This document shows positions 34,401 through 59,573 of a stretch of DNA of 64,000 nucleotides, in pieces. The stretch's first letter is position 1. Each line of letters opens with the position of its first letter. The notes below the pieces were generated by a model. It did not search any database, was not told the origin of the DNA, and worked only from the letters and a program-made list of their open reading frames with translations. The translations under genes and the position numbers were made by a program. The DNA comes from Pogona vitticeps (taxonomy: Eukaryota; Chordata; Lepidosauria; Squamata; Agamidae), in assembly GCF_051106095.1 (NCBI RefSeq), contig NC_135783.1:330224322-330288321 (forward strand). Direction: 5' to 3'.

Positions 34401-34756
34401 CTTCCCTAACAAAAGGAAGTTTTCTCTAGCACTGCTTGACCAACATTCCCACCAGTATCAATTAGGATTATTGCTTTCATTTTGCTTCCCCACCCAGTGA
34501 AGTTTCAATGATTTCTAGAGCTTACCCTGAATTTTGAATTGCTTTGAATGTAGTCAATAAAGACTTCTGGCACTTTCTAACATAGGCATGTGTTTACAAA
34601 TATAATAAGAGGCAGAATGTAGGTGGCACTACAAAGTATTAATACACAGCAAAAGATGCCAAAAAATCTTTAATTGTTGTGTTTAGTTCCATGACTTGTT
34701 ACCCTAACCTTTCTTAGTTTACATCTGTCTTCAAAACTTCGGTGCTACCTCTGTCA

Positions 34757-34788
<32 letters not shown>

Positions 34789-35539
34789 ATATTATTATTG
34801 CTGCTGCAATAATAATAATAATTTTTATTATTAAAAAATTCAAAACAGTTTTTGACTTGCATTATAAAATAGATACCAAGTTTTCACAAAAAACCTAATA
34901 TAAATAATAATATACATAAAATTAAGAAAATATAATAGAATTATTGTGTTGTAATTTCATTTTATATATTGCTCCATAATGCTAGAACACTGTCTGGGTA
35001 GTTCATAACATAATTATGCAAGGAATACTAAGTTAAGTAATCTTTTTTTTTGTCCATTCACATAGGTAGCAATTGATAATCAGCCAGTTAACATTTAAAG
35101 GCATATCCAGACAAGACCTAGCCAAGCCAGTTTTTCCTTTGAATCATTCACTGAATTTTTACAATCAGAGTGACTAGATCAGAGCACACTATTGATGGAA
35201 CACTGTCATGTTGCAAAAAAGCAGGAAAGACCTGTGAGTTCAACATGAGTTCAAATATTGTAGCAATACAAACAAACAACATATATTAGTGTGGAATTAT
35301 AGAATATAATTATATGCAATAAATATGAAATTATAGAATTGAATATGTAACTAACCTAATAAAAAAGATGTGGGTTAAAACTTTTCTTAATTTGGTACCT
35401 TGCTGTGGGTTTCGAAACAAAAAGATCCTTCAAAAAGTACTTCAGGATACTTATACATACCGAAGCTTTCTATACACTGTACCTAATGATCCAAATATTC
35501 AGAAGACTGCATCTCCCTCTATGAGCCTGCCTGGGCATT
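31481..35539. other. gene-free; CR1-like remnant and microsatellites
   Basis: No coding exon was recognised. Positions 32640-32790 look like a reversed CR1/L2-like tail. Positions 34757-34790 hold (ATC)n, and 34790-34830 hold AAT-type repeats. The rest is AT-rich unique DNA. Confidence 0.45.
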
Positions 35540-35953
35540 AAGATCCTCAGGGGATGCCTCTCTCTCAGTCCTACCACCCTCACAGGGGGCACTTGGTGGA
35601 GACATGGGAGAGGGCCTTCTCTGTTGCTGCTCCCAGACTCTGGAACCGGAAGCTAGGCTGGCCCCATCTTTGCTGTCATTCCTCAACCTGGCGAAGACCT
35701 TTCTCTTCAGGCAGGCTTTTCCTTAATTACTGGTGGTCTGAGAGAAGTTTAAAATGGATTGTTTGGATCTGATGCTTTTGATAGTGTTTTTAGTGCTGAT
35801 TTTAATTACCCTTTTTAATATAATACTTGTTTAATTCTTTTTTAATATATGTACACTTACAGGTTTTAGCTTTTAAATACCATTGATGTAAGCTGCCTTG
35901 GGCCCTTTTGGGGAGAAAGGTGGGATAGAAGTATTTAAAATAAATAAATAAAC
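35540..35953 (+). repeat. CR1-type LINE 3'UTR and tail
   Basis: It contains GAGAGGGCCTTCTCTGTTGC, TGCTCCCAGACTCTGGAACC and, at its end, AAGCTGCCTTGGGCCCTTTT with (AAAT)n, the canonical end of an amniote CR1/L3-like LINE. Confidence 0.75.
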
Positions 35954-37239
35954 ATTTGAAACATGGGTCAAGTTTGTGTCCTTGGCAAGTAATATTTATA
36001 CTGGTCACAGAACTTAAATTCCTTTGAACCACTCAGGGCTTTTGGCAAAGAGAAAAGGTTTAGAGAGAAATTACCATGGACATATGACAAAATGAGTTAT
36101 CTGAACACATCTTATTTTGAGGAAAGTCTCCAGAGATTTGTGAGGTTCTCGCTCTAATTCGCCTCCGTCAGAAAATAAAGCATGCAGTAAAATTTGAAGA
36201 AATCAGGGAGCAGTCTCATACATTCTCCTCTCATCCGTACAACTTAAAATCCAAGCATGTTGGCTATCAGATATAAATGTGTTAGAAAATGTACAGAGAT
36301 ATTGAACATGGGATCTATTTCCATTTTCATTACGGACAATATGCTACCCTCTTTTGGGAGTAAATTGGCGAGCGGCAGAAAGTCTGGGGCAGAAAGTCTG
36401 GTTAGATTAACATAGAGAGACTTTTTATTAGACAGCCAGGATTAGGTATACAGATCTTTCCTGCTCATTTGTAAGATGAGATCTGAATAGCAGATAATAT
36501 GGATTGATTCATTTACAAACGCAGTAGATATTGGCTGCCTAGGTTTCATTTTCACTAATGATTTTTATCAGGGCCAAAAAGTGATTTCTGCAGGTGAGAT
36601 CATGTTAGCTGCTTTTCAAAGTACAACAGGTACTGTGATCTGTTTTTGTCTCACAAAACTGAAATTTTAAATGAAATCTTTCATAAGCCAATATTCCAGA
36701 CATTTCTCAGCCCTTAGATTTTCCAAACATGCAGGAATGACAGGGAATTCTAGTCTCTCCTTTCTCCATATAAGAGTGTTTCACAGTACTGTATAAACTT
36801 ATGGACATTTGTGAAATATAGCTAAAATTAAAAACAAATTAAAGTAATTGGACTGTTTTTGACCAGAAGTGGGCTACTTCAAAACCATCCTGAGGGCACC
36901 CAAAATACTGTACCAGAATAGCATTTCTGGTTAAGCCCAGACCACGGAAAGGGTTCTGAGGATTAATTCCTTCCATGCAGCATCATCAAAAGTATTGAAA
37001 GGAGTGTATCCTACTCATCACAGCAATGTTGAGCATTCTCCACTTTCTTGACGAGGTACAGTAGGGTTTAAATATACTTTTTAGGTGAGACCCGTGGAAA
37101 TTCCAGATACCTCTGTAAGATTATTGGCCAACGCGGGCCTAGTGGAACTAGGCAGATTCCAACCTGCTTCCAGTACTGTAGTTATCAAATTAAATAACCA
37201 TTTCCTGACACTTCTCATCAAGGACACTGCCCCAGATGT
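35954..37239. other. CALM1 upstream flank, no gene seen
   Basis: It is repeat-poor. A small direct repeat of GGCAGAAAGTCTGG occurs at 36374-36402. It could contain distal promoter elements, none of which I can name with confidence. Confidence 0.45.
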
Positions 37240-37756
37240 CACTCCTCCTCTGCCTTACGACAGGGCCGGCCCTGCAAGCCAAGAACCCGTCGCCAGCGGC
37301 TCCTAGCGCCTGCTTCTCCTGTGAGGCTGCTCTGACCCCAGGCACCACAGGACGGGCACCGAGGATGCCCTTCTCCCTTCCTAAGGAGCAATTCTGCCTC
37401 TGAGGCCGGCAGCCGGAGCACGCAAGCCGCCTCAGCCCCGAGAAACATCGGCGGCGACCAAGCCCTGGCCGTCGCTCCCTCCCTCCTGCGCCGCGGCACT
37501 CCGTCCAACCCCCCCCCCTCTGTTTTCGCGGAGGGAGCGGAAGCGAGCGAGCCCCTCTCCGCTTGCCGCCTGCCAGCTGGGCTGGCAGAGGGGAGTGTGT
37601 GTGGCGTGGGGAGGGAGGCAGGCAGGCAGAGGGGGGCAGGGCTGCCTGCTGCAATCACTCTGCTGCCACATGCCACGGGCCGGAGTGGAGGAGGGAGGGA
37701 GGGAGCGAGAGGGAGGGAGGGAGAGGCTCTGCTCCGGCGGAGGGATACGCGCGCCG

Positions 37757-37764
37757 TATAAAAA
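37757..37764 (+). promoter_or_regulatory. CALM1: CALM1 TATA box
   Basis: TATAAAAA sits in an otherwise GC-rich context, placing the transcription start near 37785-37790. Mammalian CALM1 promoters also have a TATA box, which supports the assignment. Confidence 0.8.
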
Positions 37765-37786
37765 CGGGGCCGCGCAGTCTCACACC

Positions 37787-37905
37787 TACAGCATTTGTTG
37801 GCAGCCGAGCGAAGAGCAGGACGCGAGAGCTGTGAGCAGCCGCTTGCCTTCCCTGCACCGCCGCCCAGTGCGCAGACCACCGTCCCCGCCGCCCGCACCG
37901 CCACC
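37787..37905 (+). other. CALM1: CALM1 5' untranslated region (approximate start)
   Basis: The start is inferred as about 30 nt after the TATA box. There is no upstream ATG. It ends in CGCACCGCCACC directly before ATG, a near-ideal Kozak context. After splicing the +4 base is G from exon 2. Confidence 0.65.
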
Positions 37906-50932
<13,027 letters not shown>

Positions 50933-51910
50933 AGAGACCTCCTTCCACCTTTTTTTCCTCTAGAAGAATCAAATTGAATCTTTTACTTACCTCTTGCAAA
51001 AAAATGTTCATTTATTCATTCTGTTTCTGTATAGCAAAACTGAATGTCGAAATACCTTCTGTCCACAAACTGCATGTAATGGTTGGTGGTCCTGTTCCCA
51101 AAAGATCAAGTTAAACATCAGTTTTTTCCAATATAAATAATTGTACTACCTTTTAAAAATAAGAAAGCACTTAGTGAACTCCTCAAAAAGTTCCATTTGC
51201 TAATGACTATTACACTGTTTGGGCTGGCCAGTTTTTCATGCATGCAGCTTGACAATTGAGCACAGTCAGACATTTGTATTAAAACAGTTCAAAAAAAGAG
51301 AGGGAAAAACTATATATATATAAATATATTTTAAAAAAAGACCCAACCAACAATCCCAATCCACACTTTTCTCCCAAAGTGGATTCTGGTTCAATTTGTA
51401 ACAATAAAATTGTCGTAGCTGGTTTACTTTCAAATTGGTCTATACCTCAGGTGTGCAGCAAAAATGGTTGAGGGATGAAAAATGGTTAGAGGCAGGAAAA
51501 AAAATGCCTGGAAGGTGCAAAAGGGTCTATTTTATGTAGTAGCAGTGCCCCTGTCCCCTGAACATGACTTGAGGCCATGAATGGCACGTCTGCGTTATAC
51601 TGGTTTTAATATTGTTTGCATTGCACTACTTGTGAAACGGGTGTTGGGCTGTTACCATTCACACCTTGTTTTGAAAAGAACCTTTCAACAGGGGGCAGGA
51701 ACATCTTTGGACATGTGCTGCCTTCTGTCCCCCCCCCCCCCCCGCTCTCTTGCATTTTTAAACCCTTGTGTACCGAGACTTGGAGCTGCCGGAGTAGCCT
51801 GTGGACTTCAGCACAACTATCAACATCGCTGTTCAGAATACTACAGTTATGTCCATTCCAAGTTGTAAATGCTAGTCTTTTTTCCAATAAAAGACCATTA
51901 ACGTAAAGGC
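50933..51910 (+). other. CALM1: CALM1 proximal 3'UTR
   Basis: The sequence (TCTAGAAGAATCAAATTGAA, TGGGCTGGCCAGTTTTTCAT) matches the highly conserved vertebrate CALM1 3'UTR as I remember it. The AATAAA at 51886-51891 should produce the short (~1.7 kb class) mRNA. Another AATAAA at 51403-51408 is a possible earlier site. The poly-C run at about 51730-51743 lies inside the UTR. Confidence 0.85.
51886..51891 (+). terminator. CALM1: CALM1 proximal poly(A) signal
   Basis: AATAAA in the context TTTTTTCCAATAAAAGACC, followed by a T/G-containing stretch. It corresponds to the proximal cleavage site of mammalian CALM1. Confidence 0.8.
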
Positions 51911-54781
51911 AGTGTTACATGCTTTGTAAAAGCCGAATATGTAGAGATTTCTATACAATTTGAGAGACTAAACCAAATGCATAAATAAATAAAGGAAGGA
52001 AGGCAGTAGGGAGGGGGACTCTGTTCTGTAAATGACCTGCTGCTAAATTTTAATGCACATGTATGCAATAACTTAACCCGTTTAACGTTTCTTCAAGTTG
52101 GCAAGAACTGACCTCTTGTAACCCAAGGCCTTTGCTATAAATAAATGAACTTGTGCTTGCCTTTCATATTTATCATAATCTTAATTTACTTGCTCACAAA
52201 CTGACTTGATTCCAGTTCATCTGGAATCTACAGGGAAGTGACATGATTTCTTCTCATGTACTCTTGTGTTAGCTGTACTTCTGGAATTGGCGTTATAAGG
52301 AAAGGGAAACTTTGAATTTAAAAAATTATTTTACAGATCCCATCTTGCAGGGAGATGCAATTTTCAGGCATGATTAAAAATAGGGGTGGAATGGGGCATG
52401 TGCAGGTTTCAAGATGGATGTGCAAAATTAGAATTCTAGAAGTAAGTACAGTCGGAGAGGCTTTAACTTCTTAGGTATAGCCTTTTTTAGACAGAGAAAA
52501 ATCCTTTGTTCCGCATTAGAATAATTTGATGCCAATGACTATATCAAAATTTCCAAAAGGACAAATTTCAAAGACTTGCTCATTACTAAATGAGATTTTG
52601 TTTCTTCCTAATAAATTACCTAATGTAGAATTCAGATTTTTTTTCCTCCCACAGCTACTGTTATTTTTGCTGCAGACTGTGAGTTTTTGCTGATTTTTAT
52701 CTATTTTCTGATTTTACATATAATTCTGAAGCTCAGGGGTAGGAAGCCCTGAGCATTGCACCTCACACTAAACTGCTCCTACATTTTACTGTATTTTTCA
52801 CAGAACTAAAACATATGCATGTTAATTTCAATCATGGAAAAAGTTCAGACAATCGTAGGTACCCAGTGCAAAGTGCTGAACTTTTTGTGTTTAGTTTTGT
52901 GTATTTTACAGACTATGAATGATACCTTTAGAGGCTCTGAGAGAAGGAAAAATCACCCAAGCTACTCATATATTAAAAAATAGATAAAATAGGAGTAGCT
53001 AGTACAGATGAAATTATAGAACATTGTAGGAAAACAATCTAAAGGAATTGGGATTTGAGACCAGAAAGCCCTTACCTTTTTGCATTAAGAAGTGCAATGG
53101 CTATTTAATAGTATCTAAAGTTCAGCTGAAAGCCACATGATGCACTTGTGTATCGTTCTTGGAGCTAGACAGAATCCTGGATGCTTCCTTACCCATTCCT
53201 TTAAAAGTGAGAGGAGACAAGGGTTTAAAGACCTAACTTGTTCTCAGTGCATTGGCTGTTGCAATTCCTGATAAACTGTAGCCAGTGGTGAGGGAAGGGG
53301 CACAGTTGCCAAGCCTTGATCTTGATCAGTGGTTCCCAATCTTGTGTAATCTAGATGATGTTGGACTGCAGAAATCCTGGCCAGTGGTGGTGAAGGCTTC
53401 TGGGAATTGCAATCCAAGATTATCTGGATTGCCCAAGGTTGGGAAGCACTGATCTAGATTAAAAGGGATAAATTAGTGTTCTAGAAGTCTGGCCGAAATC
53501 TCATTATTTTGTTACACATGCAAAAGGCAAACTGTAACATTTTTGCAATTCATGAGTCACAGCTGGGATTTTTTGGCGGGGCACGTGCATCTGCTGTCTT
53601 GGTGTGTGCTCAAAAATCGCATTGGAGACTCGCTGGCTGCCAGCTAGGATCCATGGCATGTTACTTCATTTGCCTTCTGCATGTGTAACAAAGCAACACG
53701 ATTCTAGCCAACATTTGCAAAACACTGTTTTGATTGTGTTTGGATTTAAAACACTCCTTAAGTGGGCTGGCACTGCTTTCCTAAGGGAGGAAGATACCCA
53801 AGGTTATTCTGTGATGTTGAACTTGGGACCAGGCACCTATCTAGCTTTGCAATCATGTCTATTGCATTTATTCGTTTTAGAACATTTCAGTCCTGCCTAT
53901 TTTGTAACAAGGTCTAGATGGCTAGCAGCAGAAATAAATATTTAACAATGAAGTAAACAATACTCTAGAATGGTGTTGGTCAAAGAGCAGCTGTGCACCC
54001 ACATGGGCCCCCCTGGTTTGTCTTTGTGGCCTGTAGCCCCACCAACCTGCTAAAGCTGCAGTATTTGACACTCTGCAATATTTAACAACCAAAATATTCT
54101 TGAAAAACAGAAGTGGCCCCCAAGAGATGATGGTGACAGAAAATTAACTCCTGCGCCCACTGAAGTTCCTCTAGTTGTATTCTAATCTAAAGCAAACAAC
54201 ACAAAAGAGCAGTAAAATGTCACAGAGCTTTAAAAGCCAGAAGTTATGGATAAAAGTAAAATTATGTGCTGAATTTCTTCCTTTAAAAACTGGAAGGACT
54301 TTCATGTGCATGATACTGCTTCACTTGTTAGGAAATTGTGACCAAGATTACAAGTGCAGATATGGTTCTTGCACATTTAACTGCAGTAATTGCCAGTTCA
54401 TCTCAAGCCAGTACAAAACAGTTCTGTAAGCCACTCAGATTTTCCCAAGCAGGTAAGAATGAAACAGCAACCTGCAGAGCAGATTCTTGGATGCAACACA
54501 GTATTTCTGCATGGCTGTATTTTCTCCAAAGAGATGTTTCCACATTACCAGTGATGCAGAGAGAATTAAACAGCAAATTTCTCCACTCAACAGAGAAGGA
54601 AAGCATTGAGAACATTCCATTCCAGTAGAAATAGAAGAATAACAAGTTTGGAGTGGTAGGGGAGATAACTATAGCCCCTTTTCATAACTGAAGTTGCTCC
54701 TTGGTGAGGTGCTGGGTGGAATAACTGTGACCTGAACAACTACCACTATGCATGAAAACTCAGCTGCACTGTTCAAATAAA
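51911..54781 (+). other. CALM1: Probable long CALM1 3'UTR extension
   Basis: Mammalian CALM1 also makes an about 4.1-kb mRNA by distal polyadenylation. The downstream DNA here is AU-rich, repeat-poor apart from one small MITE, and has AATAAA hexamers at 53933-53938 and 54776-54781 at about the right distance. This extension is inference from the family's known behaviour. Confidence 0.5.
53327..53451. mobile_element. 125-bp hAT MITE
   Basis: The ends CAGTGGTTCCCAATCTTG and (reverse complement of the right end) CAGTGCTTCCCAACCTTG are terminal inverted repeats. The flanks ATCTTGAT (53319-53326) and ATCTAGAT (53452-53459) form an 8-bp duplication with one mismatch, as hAT elements make. It lies in the putative long 3'UTR. 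Confidence 0.82.
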
Positions 54782-55028
54782 TAGTATGCTGCTTTTGATA
54801 TTAAGGACAGCTCTGTGGGGAAAGGAACAAAGCAAAAACTGTGGTGCAGAACTGGAGTAGCTCCGCATAGTCACCTTTATTATATTCTCTCCAAAGAGTC
54901 CATGTGATGGTTCTGAGGTGGAGACTGATCCATTCACCTTAAGGAGCTACTCTGTTTAGCTTGTACAGTCGTTTTTTTAAAATTTTCATTTGGAAGAGTT
55001 TCAAATCATGCTGGAAATACTCATGTAG
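54782..55028. other. short unique stretch
   Basis: No feature was recognised. Confidence 0.4.
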
Positions 55029-55265
55029 GCATCCTTCAGTCTCGAGAGACTATGGTATCGTGCTCTGTATGGAGGTCTTGGAACAGTGTCTTGTGTGGCT
55101 GAGAAGGCCAATTCGAGAGTGACAATCTCTTCCACACTGGAGACAAATCCAATCTGTCCCCTTTCCAGCTCCCTGGTTTTGCTTGTTTTGGGACTGCCTC
55201 TTTGCCTCAGTCTGCTGTACAAGTGTCTCTTCAAATTGGGAGAGGCCATGATGCACCGCCTGGAA
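55029..55265 (-). repeat. Zinc-finger LINE 3' end
   Basis: Minus-strand translation gives a C-terminal LQCGRDCHSRIGLLSHTRHC finger with all four ligands, followed by the shared 3' end (GTCTCTCGAGACTGAAGGAT in reverse). It is 5' truncated. Confidence 0.75.
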
Positions 55266-55802
55266 ATACTAACAAAGTGGCGTTTGATTGCTATCACATG
55301 CAGAATGTTTAATATGTCTGGTGATGATATATTTTCGGCTCCAGAGAACCATGAACTAATAGAGAAAGTATTATTAGCCTGATTATATGAAAAATTGCAA
55401 GATGGCAAGCATTATCACAGGCATCAAGGATGGCAATGAATGTGATAAAAACAGAGGATACAGGCAACAGCCTCCTGGCTGATGGTCAGGAATGGATGGA
55501 GTTGTACTTCAAAACATTTGGAGGGGAACACATTCATCATTTCTGCACTATACAAAAGGAAGGTCAGTGGTTCAGAGAGCAATACTTTTGTGTTACAGCT
55601 TGGGGAATCTTTTATTACCCTGTATAAATATATTCCATTATAGGACTAATTTCTGCCAGGATTACATGGACTACCATTCACTGTGGTAGCGGTACTTTGG
55701 AATAGTACCCTATACAAACCAGTGGTGTACACTCCTCAAGCATCTACTCGGATTTCACCAGACAATCAAGAGCCACCAGCTACAACTTGAGCCTAAAGAC
55801 GT
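55266..55802. other. gene-free stretch
   Basis: No coding exon or repeat was recognised. Short open stretches lack any known domain. Confidence 0.4.
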
Positions 55803-56005
55803 ACACTAGCAAACAAAAAACTCTTGACTTTGAGTGTAGTCAATAGAGTGTACTACTGGGCGTGGGAGACCTGGGTTCAGATCCCTGCTCAAGCATAGTT
55901 CATGAGTTACAAGTGACACTGATGAAACCAGACTTAAGTGGTCGCAACAACCAGATAGGTGGGATATAAAATGAATGAACGAACGAACAAACAAACAAAC
56001 AAACT
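55803..56005 (+). repeat. tRNA-derived SINE (family C)
   Basis: The head GTGTAGTCAATAGAGTGTAC is followed by a GGTTCAGATCCC box B and the tail ATAGGTGGGATATAAAATGA with (AACG/AAAC)n. Confidence 0.7.
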
Positions 56006-56588
56006 TCAGAAACCCCTGCTAAGGTTGTTACAAGTCAAAACGCTTAGACAGCATGTAACACATGGGAACAGGTTATAGACTTCCTACTGTTATTTTGTCT
56101 TCATTTGAGCAGAATAACACGGTAAAATGGGATGGACAGAGTTATTGTGCTGTTCCTGCTAAATAAGTGGGAACCAGATAACCTTGCTATTCTATTGCCA
56201 GTCACCCAGAGAACCACATCTCTCTTCTGCAGTGCTTATATAGGCAACCAGTTACTATTCATTTTAATACTTCTGGTCTTTCACTTGTATGTTACATTAG
56301 ACTGGATGTTGAAGTTACAACTTTCTCAATTTAAAGTTCTGGAAATGAATTCATGTTCAATGAATTAAAAACATTACCCTTCCTAAGGCCAGCATTTGTC
56401 TGCATCAGTGACTGAACTATCCTTTGATTAACTGGATCTTTATAGTTATACACCAAGTTGTGAGGTGAGGAACTAAAAGACTGCTTTCTTTGAGCACAAG
56501 CAAATAAATTTCACCTGCCTTTGAAAGCACAACAAAAATTCAGCTGGGACTGACAAAAACTGGTTGGAAATTCAAATCAAGCCATATA
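56006..56588. other. gene-free stretch
   Basis: No coding exon or named repeat was recognised. Confidence 0.4.
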
Positions 56589-56844
56589 CAGTGGACCCTC
56601 TACTTACGGAATTAATCCGTATTGGAACAGTGGCTGCAAGTCGAAAAGTCTGTAGGTCGAATCTCCATTGACCTATAATGCATTGAAAACCGATTAATCC
56701 CATAACCGGCAGTTTTTATTCTATTTTTGTTCCATTTTGGTTTTTTTCTGGTCTGTAGGTCGATTCTCCGGCTGCAAGTCGAATCTAAATTTTGCAGCCA
56801 GAGAAGTCTGTAACTCGAAAAGTCTGTAAGTCGAGGGTCCACTG
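56589..56844. mobile_element. Tc1/mariner (pogo-type) MITE
   Basis: The ends CAGTGGACCCTCTACTTACG and (reverse complement of the right end) CAGTGGACCCTCGACTTACA are flanked by TA at 56587-56588 and 56845-56846. Internal 'TAGGTCGA' and 'GCAAGTCGAA' motifs repeat. It is 256 bp and non-coding. Confidence 0.88.
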
Positions 56845-57164
56845 TACCAGCTAGATACTGTCACCCATAAGTCAGGTAACAAACCACATAAAGAAGTGTG
56901 GTGAGGTATTTGCATAGTAAGACACAGGGATGAGGAAAGTGGGTTTTCATCAGGCAAACAACCTCTTCACTGGTGATTCCAGTCTATAAAACAAAACTAC
57001 ACCGGATGAACGGATGCAGTTCTTAATACTTCAACATTTTGATTCCAAAGTGTTACAAGACGGGGCAAGTTGTTTGTGCCAGGGGCTTCACAGTAGTTTA
57101 AATTATGCTTGTTGAGAACCTTAGTGAATGAGACACGTATTCTGCAGCCTCAGCAAGGTTTAGA

Positions 57165-57360
57165 ACAGCATAGAATTGTAAACCTGGAAAGGACACAAAG
57201 AGTCCAACTCCCTGGCAAAGCAGGAAATGAACAGGGAAGGCATCCCTGAGAGGTGGGCAATCCAACCTGTGATTGGAAGCCTCCAATGAAGAGGAGAGAG
57301 TGCATCATCTAAGGCACTCCATTCCACTGTTGAATAGCTTTTACTATCCGGAAGTTCACA
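57165..57360 (-). repeat. CR1 LINE 3' fragment
   Basis: On the plus strand ACAGCATAGAATTGTAAACC, GTCCAACTCCCTGGCAAAGC and CTCCATTCCACTGTTGAATA follow the familiar reverse-complement pattern of the end of CR1 ORF2 and its 3'UTR. Confidence 0.7.
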
Positions 57361-57879
57361 TAGTCTACTATTTCTTCACTAAACTGCAATAAGCTCAGAG
57401 CTCCTCCGATACAGCACTTTTAACTGAATTAACATTAGTTAGAAGGATATCAGAGTATTGTCATTATGGGATTTAGTGGTATGGGAGATAAGCTCTCCCT
57501 TCTGTAGTATTACTTCCATGTGATACACTTGTTACATGTAGTATGTATGTTACACAACGAGTTATACCACTCTGGACATTTGTGTGCCACTGAATGCCAG
57601 TCATTCGGCAGTAAATCAGAAAGATAGGCTTTTCTGTCATGCTTGAGGGACCTTCTGCAGGCATTTGCCTGACAGCTGTGGAAACCCCAATACTACGTGG
57701 CCTTCTGAGCTAATCCAGCAGGCCTCTTTCTACAGAGACCAGAGCATAACGGCCTTCCCCCTGTGCACTGCTGAACCACCCATTTTGAGAGAACAACTGT
57801 GAAAAAGAGGAAGCTGGAACAAGGTTAAGCCTGCAGTACTTACCAGCTTTCCTGGCAATAAACCTATCAAACACAGTAG

Positions 57880-58075
57880 AACTTACTTCAGAGTAGACAT
57901 CCTTAGTATTGCATGGTTACAAATGTATTACCGCCGGGGTGGTGTAGCAGTTAAGCTGTTAGACAGGGATTTAGGGGGCCACTCAAGCATGAAACTTATT
58001 GAGTGACCCTGGGCTGGGAGGAAGAAAATAGTATATGTTAAGTTTATTAGAGGGAAGGTGAGATATAATGTAAGC
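57880..58075. repeat. Short repeat plus family-C SINE
   Basis: Positions 57880-57915 (AACTTACTTCAGAGTAGACA) carry a short repeat also present at 59927-59965 and, in reverse, at 10576-10640. Positions 57935-58075 are a SINE with head GGGGTGGTGTAGCAGTTAAG and a degraded body. Confidence 0.55.
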
Positions 58076-59402
58076 AAAGAAACATACTATTTTATTTCAT
58101 TCGCCTTCCATTCTTACTGAAGGCTGCTCAAGGCAAGATTAAAAACAGACACAGATAAAAACACAGTGACTAGAATGCTTATGTGATTGTGTTAAGGGCA
58201 ATTGTGTAAGTGTTTCTTCCCTTCTTGCAGGCTCTCCTTCATGCAACTAGGAAAGCACTGATTGTGAAGTTGATCACATGACTGAATGTGTGAAGGAGAG
58301 TATGCCAGTAGGAGGAAAACACTGCTCTAGTTCTCTTAAGGTTTATATAATCCTAACCAGCGATTACTGCCTATCCCGACATTTCTTGCATGATAAAATG
58401 CACCTGAGAAATATCTCTGTGGGAGTGAGTTACTGGGTACCAGTCTGCTAAAATGCTCTACTGCCAAGGTTTAATGCACAGCTGCCAGGAAATGTTTATA
58501 CTGTATGTGGGCAGCTTAGAACACACACACCTTTATGCTCATGTCTGTAGTGCACTCTTGGTGAGAACAGCCTGGACAAATCTTGTCAAAACACCTATTT
58601 TGAACCCACAGATCTAATTATAGGAACTGGCCCTTGTTAGAGATCTGCCTCATACCAAGCCGTTATGGATCAGCAATACTGGAGTACACCAATGGGCTTG
58701 ATACATTTTGTTGTTGAGGGTTTCTAGAAGTAGTGGGAGGGAAATCTTTATGGCAGAACAGAAAAGCAACCACAATGCTTGGAAACAGGATATCAGGTTA
58801 CAAGCATTACATCTTTAGAACAAACTGTCACTGGCTAATTAATGATCCTGATGGCAGGACAGTGTTGCCTAGCGACAGCTGAGTGCTGATTAACCTTTTG
58901 TGAGTACCATACATGTTCTTGACTTCACTGACTTTGGGAATAGTTGCCTTGGGCACAAGCGAGTGGCCAGTGTGTCAACTGAACTCCTTTGGGCCTCACC
59001 CCCCCACACACACACATACTCTCTACTGAAGTAGGAAACTACACATTCACACTGAAGGTTTGTCCAGATGGAGTGGAAGTTCCACAACTCGTTCTTTCAC
59101 CTGGTTGCAAAAGAGTAGAGGGAGTACCGGGAATGCTTGCTGGGATTTACGTCAGAGTTCCCTTTGGAAAGTCACTTTTTCTTCTGTTTAAGAAAACCAT
59201 CTCTTTGAAAGAAATCTTTACATATATTTGAGAAATCCACATCTCTACTGGAGCTTCTCTTCTCAAGCTTCTTCACTTCTCAGAATGCTAATTGAAAGCT
59301 TCCAACAAAGAGTTTCTCATCAAATACAAGCTTCAGATGGGAAGCCCCATAGTGTTAGATTATATGCGTACAAACACACACCGTACAAAACAATACTGAA
59401 AA
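58076..59402. other. gene-free; candidate RFX X-box at 58864-58877
   Basis: No exon was recognised. GTTGCCTAGCGACA at 58864-58877 resembles the inverted GTTGCC/RGYRAC X-box bound by RFX factors and sits close to a TAATTAATGA motif, in repeat-poor DNA. Function is inference only. Confidence 0.35.
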
Positions 59403-59573
59403 TACCGTATTTTTCGCACCATAAGACACACTTTTCCCCCCACAAAACAGGGGGGTGGATAGTCTGTGCGTCTTATGGAGCGAAGAAAACAAATTATATT
59501 TTCCTGTTTTCTTCTCCTAAAAAACTGGTGCATCTTATGGAAAGTTGCGTCTTATGGAGCGAAAAATACGGTA
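59403..59573. mobile_element. 171-bp MITE with 27-bp terminal inverted repeats
   Basis: The ends start TACCGTATTTTTCGCACCAT (left) and, reverse complemented, TACCGTATTTTTCGCTCCAT (right). The repeat continues to about 27 bp with two mismatches. The sub-terminal motif GCGTCTTATGGAGCGAA is present twice on the right side. The superfamily was not assigned. Confidence 0.8.
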
